Shown piece by piece: positions 35,994-46,507 of a DNA stretch of 64,000 bases (positions are counted from its first letter, which is position 1; each line of letters opens with the position of its first letter). Both the position numbers and the translations under genes were made by a program. The notes under the pieces are model-generated. The model was given only the letters and a program-made list of their open reading frames with translations, searched no databases and was not told where the DNA came from. Origin of the DNA: an uncultured Clostridia bacterium (GTDB taxonomy: Bacteria > Bacillota > Clostridia > Oscillospirales > Acutalibacteraceae); NCBI GenBank assembly GCA_937898625.1, contig CALEJF010000028.1, positions 49,841-113,840 on the forward strand, read 5' to 3'.

Positions 35994-36311
35994 ATGGCAG
36001 CAACAAAAGGTAAGAAAATCAGAATCAGACTTAAGGGTTATGACCATGACCTTGTAGACAAGGCAGCAGAAAAGATTGTTGAAACTGCAAAGCGTACAGG
36101 CGCACAGGTTTCAGGTCCAGTTCCGCTTCCTACAGAAAAGGAAATCGTTACAATCCTTCGCGCTGTTCATAAGTACAAGGACAGCCGTGAACAGTTTGAA
36201 CAGAGAACACACAAAAGGCTTATCGACATTTTAAGACCTTCAAACAAAACTGTTGAAGCTCTTACAAGTCTTGAGCTTCCTGCTGGTGTAGATATCGAGA
36301 TTAAACTCTAA
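35994..36311 (+). CDS. rpsJ: 30S ribosomal protein S10
   Basis: 105 residues, the standard length. [20 protein letters not shown] at the start and the loop with [20 protein letters not shown] and [15 protein letters not shown] are diagnostic. It binds the 30S head and serves as NusE in antitermination. AGGAGG precedes the ATG. First gene of the S10 operon, after the structured leader. Confidence 0.98.
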   Translation: MAATKGKKIRIRLKGYDHDLVDKAAEKIVETAKRTGAQVSGPVPLPTEKEIVTILRAVHKYKDSREQFEQRTHKRLIDILRPSNKTVEALTSLELPAGVDIEIKL

Positions 36312-36382
36312 TCTAAAAGAAAAAACACCAAGCAAGGTCAAGTCGGTGAAAAACCGACCAATAACCAAAGGAGGAAATAAAA

Positions 36383-36982
36383 ATGAACAAAGGTCTTATC
36401 GGTAGAAAAATCGGTATGACACAGCTCTTCGACGAAAACGGTAAAGTAATTCCTGTTACAGTTGTTGAAGCTGGTCCATGCACAGTAGTGCAGAAGAAAA
36501 CAATCGAGAACGACGGCTATGCAGCAGTTCAGGTTGGTTTTGGCGACGTTAAGGTTACAAAAGTGAACAAGCCAATGGCAGGTCACTTCAAGAAGGCTGA
36601 CGTTGCTCCAAAGAAAGTGCTCAAGGAATTCAGACTTGCAGACACAGAATCAGTAAACGTAGGTGACATCCTCAAGGCTGACATCTTCGCAGTAGGCGAC
36701 AGAGTTGACGTTGTAGGAACAAGCAAAGGTAAGGGTACAGCAGGCGTAATTAAGCGTTGGAACTTCTCACGTCTTAAGGAAACTCACGGTACAGGTCCTG
36801 TTCACCGTCACGGTGGTTCACTCGGCGTTATCGACCCAGCTCGTATCTTTAAAGGCAAGAAGATGGCTGGTCATCTCGGTGCTGAAAAAGTTACAGTACA
36901 AAACCTTGACATTGTTAAGGTAGACGTAGAAAACAACCTCATCGCTATTAAGGGCGCTATTCCAGGTCCTAAGAACGGTATC
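36383..36982 (+). other. See rplC entry: region of the L3 core fold
   Basis: Marks the L3 core ([20 protein letters not shown] through [11 protein letters not shown]). The 71-nt gap before it (36312-36382) holds a small hairpin GTCGGT/ACCGAC at 36342-36358 and the AAAGGAGG site. Confidence 0.5.
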
Positions 36983-37015
36983 GTTGTTATCGCAGACTCA
37001 GTTAAATCAAAGTAA
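36383..37015 (+). CDS. rplC: 50S ribosomal protein L3
   Basis: 210 residues. [20 protein letters not shown] is the L3 start. The extended loop reaching the peptidyl-transferase centre has [13 protein letters not shown] and [17 protein letters not shown]. An early 23S assembly protein. AAAGGAGG precedes the start. The bacterial gene order rpsJ-rplC-rplD-rplW-rplB is kept. Confidence 0.98.
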   Translation: MNKGLIGRKIGMTQLFDENGKVIPVTVVEAGPCTVVQKKTIENDGYAAVQVGFGDVKVTKVNKPMAGHFKKADVAPKKVLKEFRLADTESVNVGDILKADIFAVGDRVDVVGTSKGKGTAGVIKRWNFSRLKETHGTGPVHRHGGSLGVIDPARIFKGKKMAGHLGAEKVTVQNLDIVKVDVENNLIAIKGAIPGPKNGIVVIADSVKSK

Positions 37016-37032
37016 GAGAGGAGAGTTAAGAA

Positions 37033-37656
37033 ATGGCTAAATTAGCAGTAGTAGATACAAAGGGCAAGAAAGTTTCTGATATCGAGCTTAACGACAGCAT
37101 TTTCGCTATCGAGCCAAATATGTCAGCTATGCACCTTGTAGTAGTTAATTACTTGGCACATCAGCGTCAGGGTACACAGTCAACTCTCACTCGTGCAGAG
37201 GTGTCTGGTGGCGGTAAAAAACCATGGAGACAAAAAGGTACTGGTAGAGCTCGTCAGGGTTCAACAAGAGCACCTCAGTGGACACATGGTGGTATTACAT
37301 TTGGTCCTAAGCCACGCGCTTACGGCTTCTCAATCAACAAGAAGGTAAGAAGACTTGCTATGAAATCAGCTCTTTCTTCAAAGGTTGCAGCTGACGAAAT
37401 GATTGTTCTTGATTCATTCAATATGGATGCAATCAAAACAAAGGAAATGGCAAATGTTCTCGCAGCTATCAAGGCTGGCAAGAAAGCTCTTATCGTTCTT
37501 CCTGAGAAAAACGACGTAGTTTATAAGAGTGCAAGAAACATCGCTGGTGTTAACACAACTCTTGTAAACACACTTAATGTTTATGACATTCTTAACTGCG
37601 ACACAATCGTAGTTCTTAAGGATGCAGTAGCAAAAATTGAGGAGGTTTACGCATAA
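37033..37656 (+). CDS. rplD: 50S ribosomal protein L4
   Basis: 207 residues. The exit-tunnel loop is visible in SGGGKKPWRQKGTGRARQGS and APQWTHGGITFGPKPRAY. In several bacteria L4 represses its own operon by binding the leader RNA. With the structured leader at 35678-35975 it is the first candidate regulator here (inference). Its stop overlaps the rplW ATG. Confidence 0.98.
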   Translation: MAKLAVVDTKGKKVSDIELNDSIFAIEPNMSAMHLVVVNYLAHQRQGTQSTLTRAEVSGGGKKPWRQKGTGRARQGSTRAPQWTHGGITFGPKPRAYGFSINKKVRRLAMKSALSSKVAADEMIVLDSFNMDAIKTKEMANVLAAIKAGKKALIVLPEKNDVVYKSARNIAGVNTTLVNTLNVYDILNCDTIVVLKDAVAKIEEVYA

Positions 37657-37949
37657 TGAAACTTGCACAGGAAATTATCCTCGCTCCCGTTATTACAGAA
37701 GAGTCAATGATGGGCACTGCAGACAAAAAATACACATTCAAAGTTGCTAAGGATGCAACTAAGGTTGACATCAAAAAGGCTGTTGAATCACTTTTCGGCG
37801 TACAGGTTGAAAAGGTAAACACAATGAATGTACGTGGCCAGTTAAGACGCTATGGTCGCTTCGAAGGCTACAAAGCTTCTTGGAAAAAGGCTATCGTAAC
37901 TTTGACAGCAGATTCAAAGACAATCGAGTTCTTTGACGGAATGATGTAA
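37656..37949 (+). CDS. rplW: 50S ribosomal protein L23
   Basis: 97 residues, starting with the rplD stop overlap (TAATG). ILAPVITEESM, KYTFKVAKDATKVDIKKAVE and VNTMNVRGQLRRYGR mark L23, which sits at the tunnel exit and docks trigger factor and SRP. It is followed by an unusually long 111-nt gap with a hairpin. Confidence 0.97.
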   Translation: MKLAQEIILAPVITEESMMGTADKKYTFKVAKDATKVDIKKAVESLFGVQVEKVNTMNVRGQLRRYGRFEGYKASWKKAIVTLTADSKTIEFFDGMM

Positions 37950-37959
37950 TGATTTTGAG

Positions 37960-38009
37960 GTCAGGCGGTAAGGTATGGAGTTTCGACATACTCCGCAAAG
38001 CTTCCTGAC
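37960..38009 (+). other. Intercistronic hairpin between rplW and rplB
   Basis: GTCAGG (37960-37965) pairs with CCTGAC (38004-38009). Inside, GCGG/CCGC and GGAGT/ACTCC or GTATG/CATAC can pair. Gaps elsewhere in this operon are mostly under 25 nt, so this structured spacer stands out. It could set RNA processing or stability. Confidence 0.5.
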
Positions 38010-38060
38010 AGGCTTTAGAGCCACTCCATATTATTAAAATAAACAAAGGAGATGAAAGAA

Positions 38061-38891
38061 ATGTCGATTAAAGTCTATAAGCCGACTACAAACGCAAGAC
38101 GTAATATGTCGGTTACAGATTATTCCGAGCTTTCAAAGGTTGCTCCTGAAAGAAGTCTTCTCACTTCTCTCAAGAAGCACGCAGGCCGTAACAGCTACGG
38201 AAGAATTACAGTTCGTCATCACGGTGGCGGAAATCGCAGAAAGTACCGTATTATCGACTTCAAGAGAGATAAGATGGGCGCTGCAACAGTATTAACACTT
38301 GAGTATGACCCAAACCGTTCAGCTCATATTGCACTCGTTCAGTACGAAGATGGTGAAAAGAGATATATCCTTGCTCCTGTAGGCCTTAAAGTAGGCGACA
38401 CAGTAGCATCTGGTGCAGATGCTGACATTAAGCCAGGTAACGCACTTCCTCTTACAAACATCCCAACAGGTACATTCGTACACAATGTTGAGCTTTATCC
38501 AGGTAGAGGCGGTCAGTTAGCAAGAGCAGCTGGTAATGCAGCACAGCTTATGGCTAAGGAAGGCATCTATGCACTTCTCAGACTTCCTTCAGGTGAACTT
38601 AGAAATGTTCCTGCAACATGTATGGCAACAGTTGGTACAGTAGGAAATGTTGACCACGAAAATGTTAAAATCGGTAAAGCAGGTCGTACACGTCATATGG
38701 GCATCCGTCCAACAGTTCGCGGTTCTGTTATGAACCCTAACGACCACCCTCACGGTGGTGGTGAAGGTAAGTCACCAATCGGCCGTCCAGGTCCTTGCAC
38801 ACCATGGGGTAAACCAGCTCTTGGTTACAAGACAAGAAACAAGAAGAAGAGTTCCGACAAGCTTATCGTAAAGCGTCGTAACGGTAAATAA
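38061..38891 (+). CDS. rplB: 50S ribosomal protein L2
   Basis: 276 residues. [20 protein letters not shown] at the start, [20 protein letters not shown], and the peptidyl-transferase-proximal [18 protein letters not shown] with the conserved histidine. ATG 38061 follows AAAGGAG by 8 nt. An upstream ATG at 38052 lies inside that site. Confidence 0.98.
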   Translation: MSIKVYKPTTNARRNMSVTDYSELSKVAPERSLLTSLKKHAGRNSYGRITVRHHGGGNRRKYRIIDFKRDKMGAATVLTLEYDPNRSAHIALVQYEDGEKRYILAPVGLKVGDTVASGADADIKPGNALPLTNIPTGTFVHNVELYPGRGGQLARAAGNAAQLMAKEGIYALLRLPSGELRNVPATCMATVGTVGNVDHENVKIGKAGRTRHMGIRPTVRGSVMNPNDHPHGGGEGKSPIGRPGPCTPWGKPALGYKTRNKKKSSDKLIVKRRNGK

Positions 38892-38912
38892 TGGGAAAGG
38901 AGCTGTCATTAA

Positions 38913-39194
38913 ATGAGTAGAAGTACTAAAAAAGGACCTTATGTAGAAGCTAGTCTTATGAAAAAGGTCGAAGCAATGAATGCAAATGGCGAAAAAATCG
39001 CTATTAAGACATGGAGCCGCAGCTCAACAATTTTCCCAGATTTTGTTGGTCATACATTTGCGGTACATGATGGTAGAAAGCATGTTCCTGTATATGTTAC
39101 AGAAGACATGGTTGGCCACAAATTAGGCGAGTTTGCACCTACAAGAACTTACAGAGGTCATGCAGGTTCAAAAACATCTAACAACGGTAAATAA
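38913..39194 (+). CDS. rpsS: 30S ribosomal protein S19
   Basis: 93 residues: [39 protein letters not shown] and [18 protein letters not shown]. It binds 16S rRNA in the head near the A-site finger. Preceded by GGAAAGGAG and spaced 21 nt after rplB. Confidence 0.98.
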   Translation: MSRSTKKGPYVEASLMKKVEAMNANGEKIAIKTWSRSSTIFPDFVGHTFAVHDGRKHVPVYVTEDMVGHKLGEFAPTRTYRGHAGSKTSNNGK

Positions 39195-39216
39195 GTCGAA
39201 AGGAGTGTATTAAATA

Positions 39217-39549
39217 ATGGAAGCAACAGCAAAAGTTACTTTTGTGCGAATTGCACCACGTAAGGTAAAGATTGTTCTTAACCTTATCAGAAACAAACCA
39301 TGTGATGAAGCAATGGCGATTCTTAAATACACACCTAAGGCTGCGTGTGAACCACTTTACAAGCTTCTCAAGTCAGCTATGGCTAACGCAGAGATGAAGA
39401 ACATGGATGTTTCAAGACTCTATGTTGCAGCTTGTTCAGTTGACCAGGGTCCTACTCTTAAGAGAATCAGAGCTCGTGACAAGGGTAGAGCTTACAGAAT
39501 CAACAAGAAAACATCACATATCAACATCACACTTAAGGAAGCAGAATAA
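39217..39549 (+). CDS. rplV: 50S ribosomal protein L22
   Basis: 110 residues: VRIAPRKVKIVLNLIRNKPC, LKSAMANAEMKNMDVSRLYV and the tunnel-lining hairpin GPTLKRIRARDKGRAYRINK. It lines the exit tunnel with L4. The start follows CGAAAGGAG. Confidence 0.98.
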   Translation: MEATAKVTFVRIAPRKVKIVLNLIRNKPCDEAMAILKYTPKAACEPLYKLLKSAMANAEMKNMDVSRLYVAACSVDQGPTLKRIRARDKGRAYRINKKTSHINITLKEAE

Positions 39550-39564
39550 GGAGGAGGTTAAGTT

Positions 39565-40236
39565 ATGGGCCAGAAAGTTAATCCAACCGGTTTAAGAATC
39601 GGCGTTATCAAAAACTGGGAATCACGCTGGTATGCAGACAAGAAAGACTTCGGTAACACACTTGTTTCTGACTACGAGCTTCGTGAATATCTCCTTAAGA
39701 CACTCGCTCCTGCAGGTGTTCCAAAGGTAGAAATCGAAAGAGATGCGAAGAGAGTTCGCATTAACATTCACTGTGCAAAACCTGGCATGGTTATCGGCCG
39801 TCAGGGTGCAGAGATTGAAAAACTTAAAGACACATGTAAAAAGATGCTTGGCGGCGATAAAGAAGTTTTCATCAATATCGTTGAAGTTAAGCAACCAGAC
39901 CTCAATGCACAGCTCGTTGCTGAAAGCATTGCTTCACAGCTTGAAAGAAGAATTTCTTTCAGAAGAGCTCTTAAGCAGTCAATCGGCAGAACAATGAGAC
40001 TTGGTGCAAAGGGTATCAAAACTCAGGTTAGCGGCCGTATCGGCGGTGCTGAAATCGCTCGTACAGAACAGTATCATGAAGGTACTATTCCACTTCAGAC
40101 AATTCGTGCTGACATCGACTATGGTTTTGCAGAAGCAGACACAACATACGGTAAACTCGGTGTTAAAGTATGGATTTACAAAGGCGAAGTTCTTCACGAA
40201 AGCCGCAAATCACGCAAAGAAGGAGGCACAAAATAA
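39565..40236 (+). CDS. rpsC: 30S ribosomal protein S3
   Basis: 223 residues. [20 protein letters not shown], a KH domain ([14 protein letters not shown]), and a C-terminal domain with [20 protein letters not shown]. It helps form the mRNA entry channel. Its stop overlaps the rplP ATG by one base. Confidence 0.98.
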   Translation: MGQKVNPTGLRIGVIKNWESRWYADKKDFGNTLVSDYELREYLLKTLAPAGVPKVEIERDAKRVRINIHCAKPGMVIGRQGAEIEKLKDTCKKMLGGDKEVFINIVEVKQPDLNAQLVAESIASQLERRISFRRALKQSIGRTMRLGAKGIKTQVSGRIGGAEIARTEQYHEGTIPLQTIRADIDYGFAEADTTYGKLGVKVWIYKGEVLHESRKSRKEGGTK

Positions 40237-40661
40237 TGCTTTTACCTAAGAGAGTAAAATACCGTCGCGTTCACAGAGGACGTTTGACAGGTAAAGCTTC
40301 AAGAGGTACTCAAGTTACTTACGGTGATTTCGGTCTTGTGTCTCTTGAACCAGCATGGATTACATCTAACCAAATCGAAGCAGCCCGTATCGCTATGACA
40401 AGATACATCAAGCGTGGTGGTCAGGTTTGGATTAAGATTTTCCCAGACAAGCCAATTACAGAAAAACCAGCTGAAACTCGAATGGGTTCAGGTAAAGGTT
40501 CTCCTGAATATTGGGTAGCAGTAGTTAAGCCCGGTCGCGTAATGTTCGAGATTAAGGGTGTTTCAGAGGAAGTTGCTCGTGAGGCTATGCGTCTTGCAGC
40601 TATGAAACTTCCGGTAAAATGTAAGTTTGTAACTAAAGAAGAACAGGGTGGTGAGCAGTAA
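40236..40661 (+). CDS. rplP: 50S ribosomal protein L16
   Basis: 141 residues starting [40 protein letters not shown] is the conserved loop near the A-site tRNA. ATG 40236 follows AGGAGG and overlaps the rpsC stop. The longer frame upstream lies in rpsC and is a shadow. The stop overlaps the rpmC ATG. Confidence 0.97.
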   Translation: MLLPKRVKYRRVHRGRLTGKASRGTQVTYGDFGLVSLEPAWITSNQIEAARIAMTRYIKRGGQVWIKIFPDKPITEKPAETRMGSGKGSPEYWVAVVKPGRVMFEIKGVSEEVAREAMRLAAMKLPVKCKFVTKEEQGGEQ

Positions 40662-40864
40662 TGAAAGCAAGCGAGATTAGAAAGCTCTCTCCTAAGGAGT
40701 TGGATGCAAAGCTCTTAGAGCTTAAAGACGAACTTTTCAAGCTTCGTTTTCAACAAGCCATCAACCAACTCGAAAATCCTATGAGAATCAGTGCTGTTAA
40801 GAAGGATATCGCAAGAGTTAAAACAGTAATTCGCGACATCGAACTTCACGGCAGTGAGTCTTAA
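40661..40864 (+). CDS. rpmC: 50S ribosomal protein L29
   Basis: 67-residue two-helix protein: [20 protein letters not shown] and [19 protein letters not shown]. It sits at the tunnel exit beside L23. One-base overlap with rplP. Confidence 0.97.
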   Translation: MKASEIRKLSPKELDAKLLELKDELFKLRFQQAINQLENPMRISAVKKDIARVKTVIRDIELHGSES

Positions 40865-40884
40865 GGAAAGGGAGGGCGTTCAAA

Positions 40885-41139
40885 ATGGAAAGAAACCTCA
40901 GAAAAACATTAGTCGGCATCGTAACAAGCGATAAGATGGATAAAACTGTTGTTGTTTCAATCAAGGACAGAGTTAAGCATCCTCTTTACGGCAAAATCGT
41001 TAACAAGACAGTGAAGCTTAAGGCTCACGACGAAAATAACGAATGCGGTGTAGGCGACAGAGTATTAGTAATGGAAACACGTCCACTTTCAAAAGATAAG
41101 AGATGGCGTGTTGCTGAAATTATCGAGAAAGCTAAGTAA
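40885..41139 (+). CDS. rpsQ: 30S ribosomal protein S17
   Basis: 84 residues, OB fold: [40 protein letters not shown] and [20 protein letters not shown] primary 16S-binding protein. Start preceded by GGGAGGG. Confidence 0.97.
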   Translation: MERNLRKTLVGIVTSDKMDKTVVVSIKDRVKHPLYGKIVNKTVKLKAHDENNECGVGDRVLVMETRPLSKDKRWRVAEIIEKAK

Positions 41140-41157
41140 TTAAAGGAGGCAATCATT

Positions 41158-41526
41158 GTGATACAGCAACAAACTTACCTCAAGGTTGCCGACAACACAG
41201 GTGCAAAAGAAATTATGTGCATCCGAGTTCTCGGTGGTTCAGGTAGAAGATATGCTAACATCGGCGATGTTATCGTAGCATCTGTTAAGAAAGCAGCACC
41301 AGGCGGCGTTGTTAAAAAAGGCGATGTTGTGAAAGCAGTCGTTGTTCGTTCAGTAAAAGGCGTTCGCAGAGATGACGGAACATATATCCGTTTCGATGAA
41401 AACGCAGCAGTTATTATCAAAGAAGACAAAAACCCAAAAGGTACTCGTATCTTTGGGCCAGTAGCAAGAGAGCTTCGTGATAAGGACTATATGAAAATCC
41501 TTTCACTCGCTCCAGAAGTACTTTAA
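41158..41526 (+). CDS. rplN: 50S ribosomal protein L14
   Basis: 122 residues, GTG start after [48 protein letters not shown] and [20 protein letters not shown] are diagnostic. First gene of the spc part. It contacts the subunit interface. Confidence 0.98.
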   Translation: MIQQQTYLKVADNTGAKEIMCIRVLGGSGRRYANIGDVIVASVKKAAPGGVVKKGDVVKAVVVRSVKGVRRDDGTYIRFDENAAVIIKEDKNPKGTRIFGPVARELRDKDYMKILSLAPEVL

Positions 41527-41539
41527 GGAGGTGCCCTAA

Positions 41540-41857
41540 ATGAATAAGGTTCATGTTAGAACAGGTGACGAAGTTATCGTTATCAACGGTAAAGACCGTG
41601 GCAAGAAGGGCAAAGTCCTTGAAGTTAGCCCTTCAGAAGGCAAAGTTATTGTTGAAGGCGTAAATATGGTATCTAAGCATGTTAAACCTCGCAAGATGGG
41701 TGAACAGGGCGGTATCATTAAGGCAGAAAGTGCTCTTTACGCTGATAAAGTTCAGCTTGTATGTCCTAAGTGCAAAGCAGCTACAAGAGTTGGTCACGAA
41801 GGCACAGGCAAAGATAAAGTACGCGTTTGCAAAAAATGCGGCGCAAAGTTTGAATAA
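41540..41857 (+). CDS. rplX: 50S ribosomal protein L24
   Basis: 105 residues with a KOW motif near the start ([20 protein letters not shown]) and a C-terminal zinc-ribbon-like CPKC...CKKC. A primary assembly-initiating 23S-binding protein. AAGGAGG precedes the start. Confidence 0.97.
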   Translation: MNKVHVRTGDEVIVINGKDRGKKGKVLEVSPSEGKVIVEGVNMVSKHVKPRKMGEQGGIIKAESALYADKVQLVCPKCKAATRVGHEGTGKDKVRVCKKCGAKFE

Positions 41858-41871
41858 GGAGGAACAATAAA

Positions 41872-42414
41872 ATGGCAGTTAGACTTAGAGAAATGTACAA
41901 AGCCGATGTTGTTCCTGCACTTCAGAAGAAGTTCAACTACAAGAGCGTTATGCAGATTCCAAAGATTGATAAGGTTATTATCAATGTTGGATGTGGAGAA
42001 GCTAAGGACAACGCAAAAGTTGTTGACGCAATTATCGGCGACCTTGCAAAAATCACAGGTCAGAAACCAGTTAAGTGCGTTGCTAAGAAATCAGTTGCTA
42101 ACTTCAAGCTTCGTGAAGGTATGACAATCGGCGTTAAAGTAACACTTAGAGGCGACAAGATGTATGAATTCATCGACAGATTCTTCAACCTTGCTCTTCC
42201 TCGTGTTCGTGACTTCAGAGGTATCAACCCTAACTCATTCGATGGTAGAGGTAACTACTCAATGGGTGTTAAGGAACAGTTGATTTTCCCTGAAATCGAT
42301 TACGATAAGATTGATAAGGTACGTGGCATGGATATTTGCTTCGTAACAACAGCTAACACAGATGAAGAAGCTCGTGAGCTTTTAACACTCATGGGTGCAC
42401 CATTTGCTAAATAA
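41872..42414 (+). CDS. rplE: 50S ribosomal protein L5
   Basis: 180 residues: [40 protein letters not shown] and [19 protein letters not shown]. It binds 5S rRNA and the P-site tRNA region. AAGGAGG site upstream. Confidence 0.98.
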   Translation: MAVRLREMYKADVVPALQKKFNYKSVMQIPKIDKVIINVGCGEAKDNAKVVDAIIGDLAKITGQKPVKCVAKKSVANFKLREGMTIGVKVTLRGDKMYEFIDRFFNLALPRVRDFRGINPNSFDGRGNYSMGVKEQLIFPEIDYDKIDKVRGMDICFVTTANTDEEARELLTLMGAPFAK

Positions 42415-42427
42415 GGAGGGGTAGACA

Positions 42428-42613
42428 GTGGCAAAGACAGCGATGAAAGTTAAGCAGCAGAGAGCTGCAAAGTATTCAACAAGAGCTTACAACAGATGTA
42501 AAATCTGTGGTAGACCACATGCTTACCTCCGTAAATATGGCGTTTGCCGTATTTGCTTCAGAGAGTTAGCACACGCAGGTCAGATTCCTGGCGTGAAGAA
42601 ATCAAGCTGGTAA
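42428..42613 (+). CDS. rpsZ: 30S ribosomal protein S14, zinc-binding type Z
   Basis: 61 residues, the short zinc form with CKICGR and CRICF giving four cysteine ligands. GTG start after AAGGAGGGG. The long zinc-free S14 would be about 90-100 residues. Confidence 0.96.
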   Translation: MAKTAMKVKQQRAAKYSTRAYNRCKICGRPHAYLRKYGVCRICFRELAHAGQIPGVKKSSW

Positions 42614-42647
42614 TAGAGCAATCTAAAATTATAGGAGGTAACTCATT

Positions 42648-43046
42648 ATGCAAATTACAGATGCAATCGGTGATATGCTCACCAGAATCCGTAATGCGAA
42701 TTCCGCAAAGCATGATACAGTGAAAGTGCCTGCATCAAACATGAAGAAAGCGATTGCTCAAATTCTTGTTGATGAAGGTTACATCAAAGGATTTACAGTA
42801 GAAGAGGACGGCAAGCAGGGCGTTATCGAAATCGCACTTAAGTACGGTCCTAACAAATCAAGCGTAATCACAGGTCTTAGAAGAGTTTCAAAGCCAGGTT
42901 TACGTATTTACACAAACTGTGAAGACATGCCTAAGGTAATGAAAGGTCTTGGTATTGCAATCCTTTCAACATCTAAGGGTGTTATGACAGATAAAGAGGC
43001 TCGCAAACTCAATGTAGGTGGCGAAGTTCTCGCATTCATCTGGTAA
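42648..43046 (+). CDS. rpsH: 30S ribosomal protein S8
   Basis: 132 residues: [39 protein letters not shown] and a C-terminal [19 protein letters not shown]. It binds the 16S central domain. AGGAGG precedes the start. Confidence 0.98.
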   Translation: MQITDAIGDMLTRIRNANSAKHDTVKVPASNMKKAIAQILVDEGYIKGFTVEEDGKQGVIEIALKYGPNKSSVITGLRRVSKPGLRIYTNCEDMPKVMKGLGIAILSTSKGVMTDKEARKLNVGGEVLAFIW

Positions 43047-43060
43047 GGGAGGTACAGTAA

Positions 43061-43603
43061 ATGTCACGTATAGGCAGAAACCCTATTGCTATTCCAGCAG
43101 GGGTAGAAGTTAAAGTAGATGGCAGCACTGTTACCGTTAAAGGCCCTAAGGGTACTCTTACTAAAACAGTGCACAGCAATATGAAGGTTGAACTCGATGG
43201 CGCAGTTGTTACAGTATCTCGTCCAGACGACTCAAACCTCAACAAATCACTCCACGGTCTTACACGCACACTCATCGCTAACATGATTGAAGGCGTTGAG
43301 AAGGGTTACACAAAGGAACTCGAAGTTAACGGCGTTGGTTACCGTGTAGCAATTCAGGGCAAGGACCTTGTTCTCAACATTGGTTTCTCACATCAGGTGA
43401 TTATGCCTGCTCCAGAAGGAATCACAGTTGAGGCTCCAAACCCAAATAAGATTGTTATCTCTGGCCCTGACAAGCAGAAGGTTGGTCAGTTCGCAGCAGA
43501 AGTTCGCGAAAAGAGACCACCAGAGCCATATAAGGGCAAGGGTATCAAATATGCTGACGAGCATATCCGTCGTAAAGAAGGTAAAGCCGGTAAGGGCAAA
43601 TAA
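43061..43603 (+). CDS. rplF: 50S ribosomal protein L6
   Basis: 180 residues made of two duplicated domains: [29 protein letters not shown] and the C-terminal [16 protein letters not shown]. It lies near the factor-binding site. 14 nt after rpsH. Confidence 0.98.
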   Translation: MSRIGRNPIAIPAGVEVKVDGSTVTVKGPKGTLTKTVHSNMKVELDGAVVTVSRPDDSNLNKSLHGLTRTLIANMIEGVEKGYTKELEVNGVGYRVAIQGKDLVLNIGFSHQVIMPAPEGITVEAPNPNKIVISGPDKQKVGQFAAEVREKRPPEPYKGKGIKYADEHIRRKEGKAGKGK

Positions 43604-43621
43604 TAGGAGGAGAGTAAAGCT

Positions 43622-43981
43622 ATGGTTAACAGACCAGATACAAACGCGGCAAGACTCAAGAGACATAAGAGAGTCCGCGCTAAGATTTCAGGCACAGCTG
43701 AGTGCCCACGCCTTAATGTGTTCCGTTCTCTCCAGCATATCTATGCTCAGTTGATTGACGACGTTGCAGGTGTTACACTTGTAAGCGCTTCATCAACAGA
43801 GAAGGACTTCGCAAATTACGGCGGAAACAAGGATGCTGCTAAAGAAGTAGGTAAAATCCTTGCAGAAAGAGCAAAAGAAAAGAACATTACAGATGTTGTA
43901 TTTGACAGAGGCGGTTACGTTTACACAGGTAGAGTTGCTGCTCTCGCAGAAGGTGCCCGTGAGGGTGGCCTCAACTTCTAA
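43622..43981 (+). CDS. rplR: 50S ribosomal protein L18
   Basis: 119 residues: [40 protein letters not shown] and [20 protein letters not shown]. 5S rRNA binder. AGGAGG site. Confidence 0.98.
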   Translation: MVNRPDTNAARLKRHKRVRAKISGTAECPRLNVFRSLQHIYAQLIDDVAGVTLVSASSTEKDFANYGGNKDAAKEVGKILAERAKEKNITDVVFDRGGYVYTGRVAALAEGAREGGLNF

Positions 43982-43998
43982 GAAAGGAGAAAATGAAA

Positions 43999-44502
43999 AT
44001 GGCTACAAAAATTGACGCATCAACACTCGAACTTCAGGAAAGAGTAGTTGCTATCAACCGTGTTTCTAAAACAGTTAAGGGCGGCCGTATCTTCAAGTTC
44101 TCCGCTTTGGTTGTTGTAGGTGACGGTAACGGCATCGTAGGCTTCGGTCTTGGTAAATCAGGCGAAGTTCCGGACGCAATCCGTAAGGGTATTGAAGATG
44201 CTAAGAAGAATCTTATTAAGGTTTCTCTTAAAGGCACAACAATCCCTCATGAAATCATCGGTAAATTTGGCGCAGGTGTAGTTCTTATGAAACCTGCTGC
44301 ACCTGGTACTGGTGTTATCGCTGGTGGTCCTGTTCGTGCTGTTGTTGAAACAGTTGGTATCAAGGACATTCGTTCAAAGGCACTTCGTTCAAATAATCCC
44401 TGCAATGTAGTACGTGCTACTATTGACGGACTTTCAAAGCTTCGTAACGCAGAGGAAGTTGCTGCTATCCGCGGCAAATCAGTTAAAGAGATTGTAGAAT
44501 AA
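43999..44502 (+). CDS. rpsE: 30S ribosomal protein S5
   Basis: 167 residues: [40 protein letters not shown] and [20 protein letters not shown]. It helps decoding fidelity and the mRNA entry site. I prefer ATG 43999, 9 nt after GGAG. The ATG at 43993 is only 3 nt from it and would add two residues. Confidence 0.95.
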   Translation: MATKIDASTLELQERVVAINRVSKTVKGGRIFKFSALVVVGDGNGIVGFGLGKSGEVPDAIRKGIEDAKKNLIKVSLKGTTIPHEIIGKFGAGVVLMKPAAPGTGVIAGGPVRAVVETVGIKDIRSKALRSNNPCNVVRATIDGLSKLRNAEEVAAIRGKSVKEIVE

Positions 44503-44517
44503 GGAAGGGTGGACAAA

Positions 44518-44697
44518 ATGGATAAAATTCAGGTTAAACTCGTAAAGAGTCTTATCGGAAGCAAAAAAGACCAAATTGCCACCGCTTATGCACTTGGTCT
44601 CCGCAAAATTGGCGATGTATCAGAACAACCTGATAACGATCAAACACAAGGTAAGATTAAGAAAATCTCTCATCTTGTAGAGGTTACAAAGGCTTAA
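44518..44697 (+). CDS. rpmD: 50S ribosomal protein L30
   Basis: 59 residues, usual length, starting [19 protein letters not shown]. The bacterial short form. ATG 44518 has AGGAAGG about 9 nt upstream; a GTG at 44509 abuts that site and is less likely. Confidence 0.95.
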   Translation: MDKIQVKLVKSLIGSKKDQIATAYALGLRKIGDVSEQPDNDQTQGKIKKISHLVEVTKA

Positions 44698-44710
44698 GGA
44701 GGTGCACAAT

Positions 44711-45151
44711 ATGAAATTGCACGAACTTTCACCAGCTGCTGGTTCAAAGAAGGATGTAAAGCGTATCGGTCGTGGTGCTGCTTCAGGTCAGGGTAAAACA
44801 GCAGGTAAAGGTCACAAGGGTCAGAAGGCCCGTGCAGGTAGAGGTATGCAGGTCGGCTTCGAAGGTGGCCAGATGCCTTTACAGAGAAGACTTCCAAAGC
44901 GTGGATTTAACAACATCTTCGCAAAGGAAATCGCAACTGTTAATGTTTCAGCACTCAATGCATTTGAGGATGGCACAACAGTAACAATCGAGGCACTCGT
45001 TAATGCAGGCCTTGTAAAGAAAGCTCTTGACGGAGTTAAAGTATTAGGAAATGGCGAAATCAGCAAAAAGCTTACTGTTCAGGTTAATGCTTATTCAGAA
45101 TCTGCTAAGCAGAAGATTGAAGCAGCAGGCGGAAAGGCTGAGGTGATTTAA
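44711..45151 (+). CDS. rplO: 50S ribosomal protein L15
   Basis: 146 residues: [40 protein letters not shown] and [18 protein letters not shown]. Late 50S assembly. ATG 44711 follows GGAGGTG; the GTG at 44702 is part of that site. secY begins 2 nt after the stop. Confidence 0.97.
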   Translation: MKLHELSPAAGSKKDVKRIGRGAASGQGKTAGKGHKGQKARAGRGMQVGFEGGQMPLQRRLPKRGFNNIFAKEIATVNVSALNAFEDGTTVTIEALVNAGLVKKALDGVKVLGNGEISKKLTVQVNAYSESAKQKIEAAGGKAEVI

Positions 45152-45153
45152 CC

Positions 45154-46491
45154 GTGTTCCGTACTTTTATCAATGCGTGGAAAATCGTTGATTTAAGAAA
45201 GAAACTTCTTTTCACAGCACTTATACTTTTAATTTACAGAATCGGTTCAGCAATGCCTGTTCCTTTCGTTGATATCGCAATGAGAGGCGACGGACTCTTC
45301 GGAGATGCTGCTGCAGGTACTTTTGTTACTTACCTTTCAATGATGACAGGTAATGCATTCAACTACGGTACATTGTTTGCACTCTCAATTACACCATATA
45401 TTAACGCATCAATCATCATCCAGCTTCTTGCTGTTGCTATCCCTTATCTTCAGAATCTTTCTAAAGAGGGTGAAGAAGGCAGAAAGAAGATGAACAGAAT
45501 CACTCGTTATTCTGCTCTTGGTCTTGGATTTGCACAGAGTATCGCATACTACTTCTTCATTCGTTCACAGGATATGTTGATGACAGATGCAAATGGTAAA
45601 GATTTCACAGGTTTCTGGGCAGTGTTCCAGGCAATCGTTGTTATTCTTTGCTACACAGTTGGTACAGCTATCGTAATGTGGCTTGGCGAATTAATTAACG
45701 AAAAGGGTATCGGTAACGGTATTTCAATGATTCTTTTCGCTGGTATCGTAGCTCGTACACCAACAACAATTGCAGCCCTCTTCCAGTATTTCAATCAGGG
45801 CGGTAGCAAAGGTCAGTACTATGTACTTGTTCCAATCGCTGCAATTGCACTTATTGGTATGATTTTCTTCATTGTTTGGATGGATAATGCAGAAAGAAAG
45901 ATTCCGATTCAGTACGCAAAGCGTGTTGTAGGCCGTAAGATGTATGGCGGACAGAGCACACATATGCCAATCAAGGTTAATATGTGCGGTGTTCTTCCTG
46001 TTATCTTTGCAGGTTCAATCCTTTCACTTCTTCCTACAATCGCTATGTTTGCACCAGGTAAGGAAGGCTCATTCTGGTATAAGCTTACAACAGTATGGCT
46101 TGGTCAGACACATCCTTTCTATGGTACACTTTATTTCTTAATGATTATCTTCTTTGCATATTTCTATTCATCTATCCAGTACAACCCAGTAGAAATGGCA
46201 GAGAATCTTCGTAAGAACAGTGGTTCAATCCCAGGCATCCGTCCTGGTAAACCAACTTCAACTTACATTCAGAACATTCTTAATAGATTGACACTCATCG
46301 GCGCACTTCTTCTCAGTGTTGTTGCAATGTTCCCAATTCTTTATTCACAGCTTTCCGGTCTTTTAGGAGCACAGATGAATCTTGTAATTGGCGGTACATC
46401 AATCATTATCTTGGTTGGTGTTGCACTCGAAACTCAGAAGCAGCTTGAAAGCCAGATGATGATGCGTCACTATAAAGGCTTCCTTGATTAA
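45154..46491 (+). CDS. secY: Protein translocase subunit SecY
   Basis: 445-residue core of the SecYEG channel with ten transmembrane helices. FRTFINAWKIVDLRKKLLFT opens the protein, ALSITPYINASIIIQLLAVA marks the lateral gate region, and KRVVGRKMYGGQSTHMPIKV and EMAENLRKNSGSIPGIRPGK are cytosolic loops that contact SecA and the ribosome. The start is GTG 45154 with GAGGTGATTT upstream inside rplO. Confidence 0.97.
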   Translation: MFRTFINAWKIVDLRKKLLFTALILLIYRIGSAMPVPFVDIAMRGDGLFGDAAAGTFVTYLSMMTGNAFNYGTLFALSITPYINASIIIQLLAVAIPYLQNLSKEGEEGRKKMNRITRYSALGLGFAQSIAYYFFIRSQDMLMTDANGKDFTGFWAVFQAIVVILCYTVGTAIVMWLGELINEKGIGNGISMILFAGIVARTPTTIAALFQYFNQGGSKGQYYVLVPIAAIALIGMIFFIVWMDNAERKIPIQYAKRVVGRKMYGGQSTHMPIKVNMCGVLPVIFAGSILSLLPTIAMFAPGKEGSFWYKLTTVWLGQTHPFYGTLYFLMIIFFAYFYSSIQYNPVEMAENLRKNSGSIPGIRPGKPTSTYIQNILNRLTLIGALLLSVVAMFPILYSQLSGLLGAQMNLVIGGTSIIILVGVALETQKQLESQMMMRHYKGFLD

Positions 46492-46507
46492 TTCGGAGGT
46501 ATATGGT

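Noticed and set aside
36383..36982. Separate feature inside rplC
   Set aside because: The entry listed for this span only annotates the L3 core and the preceding gap; it is not a separate gene.
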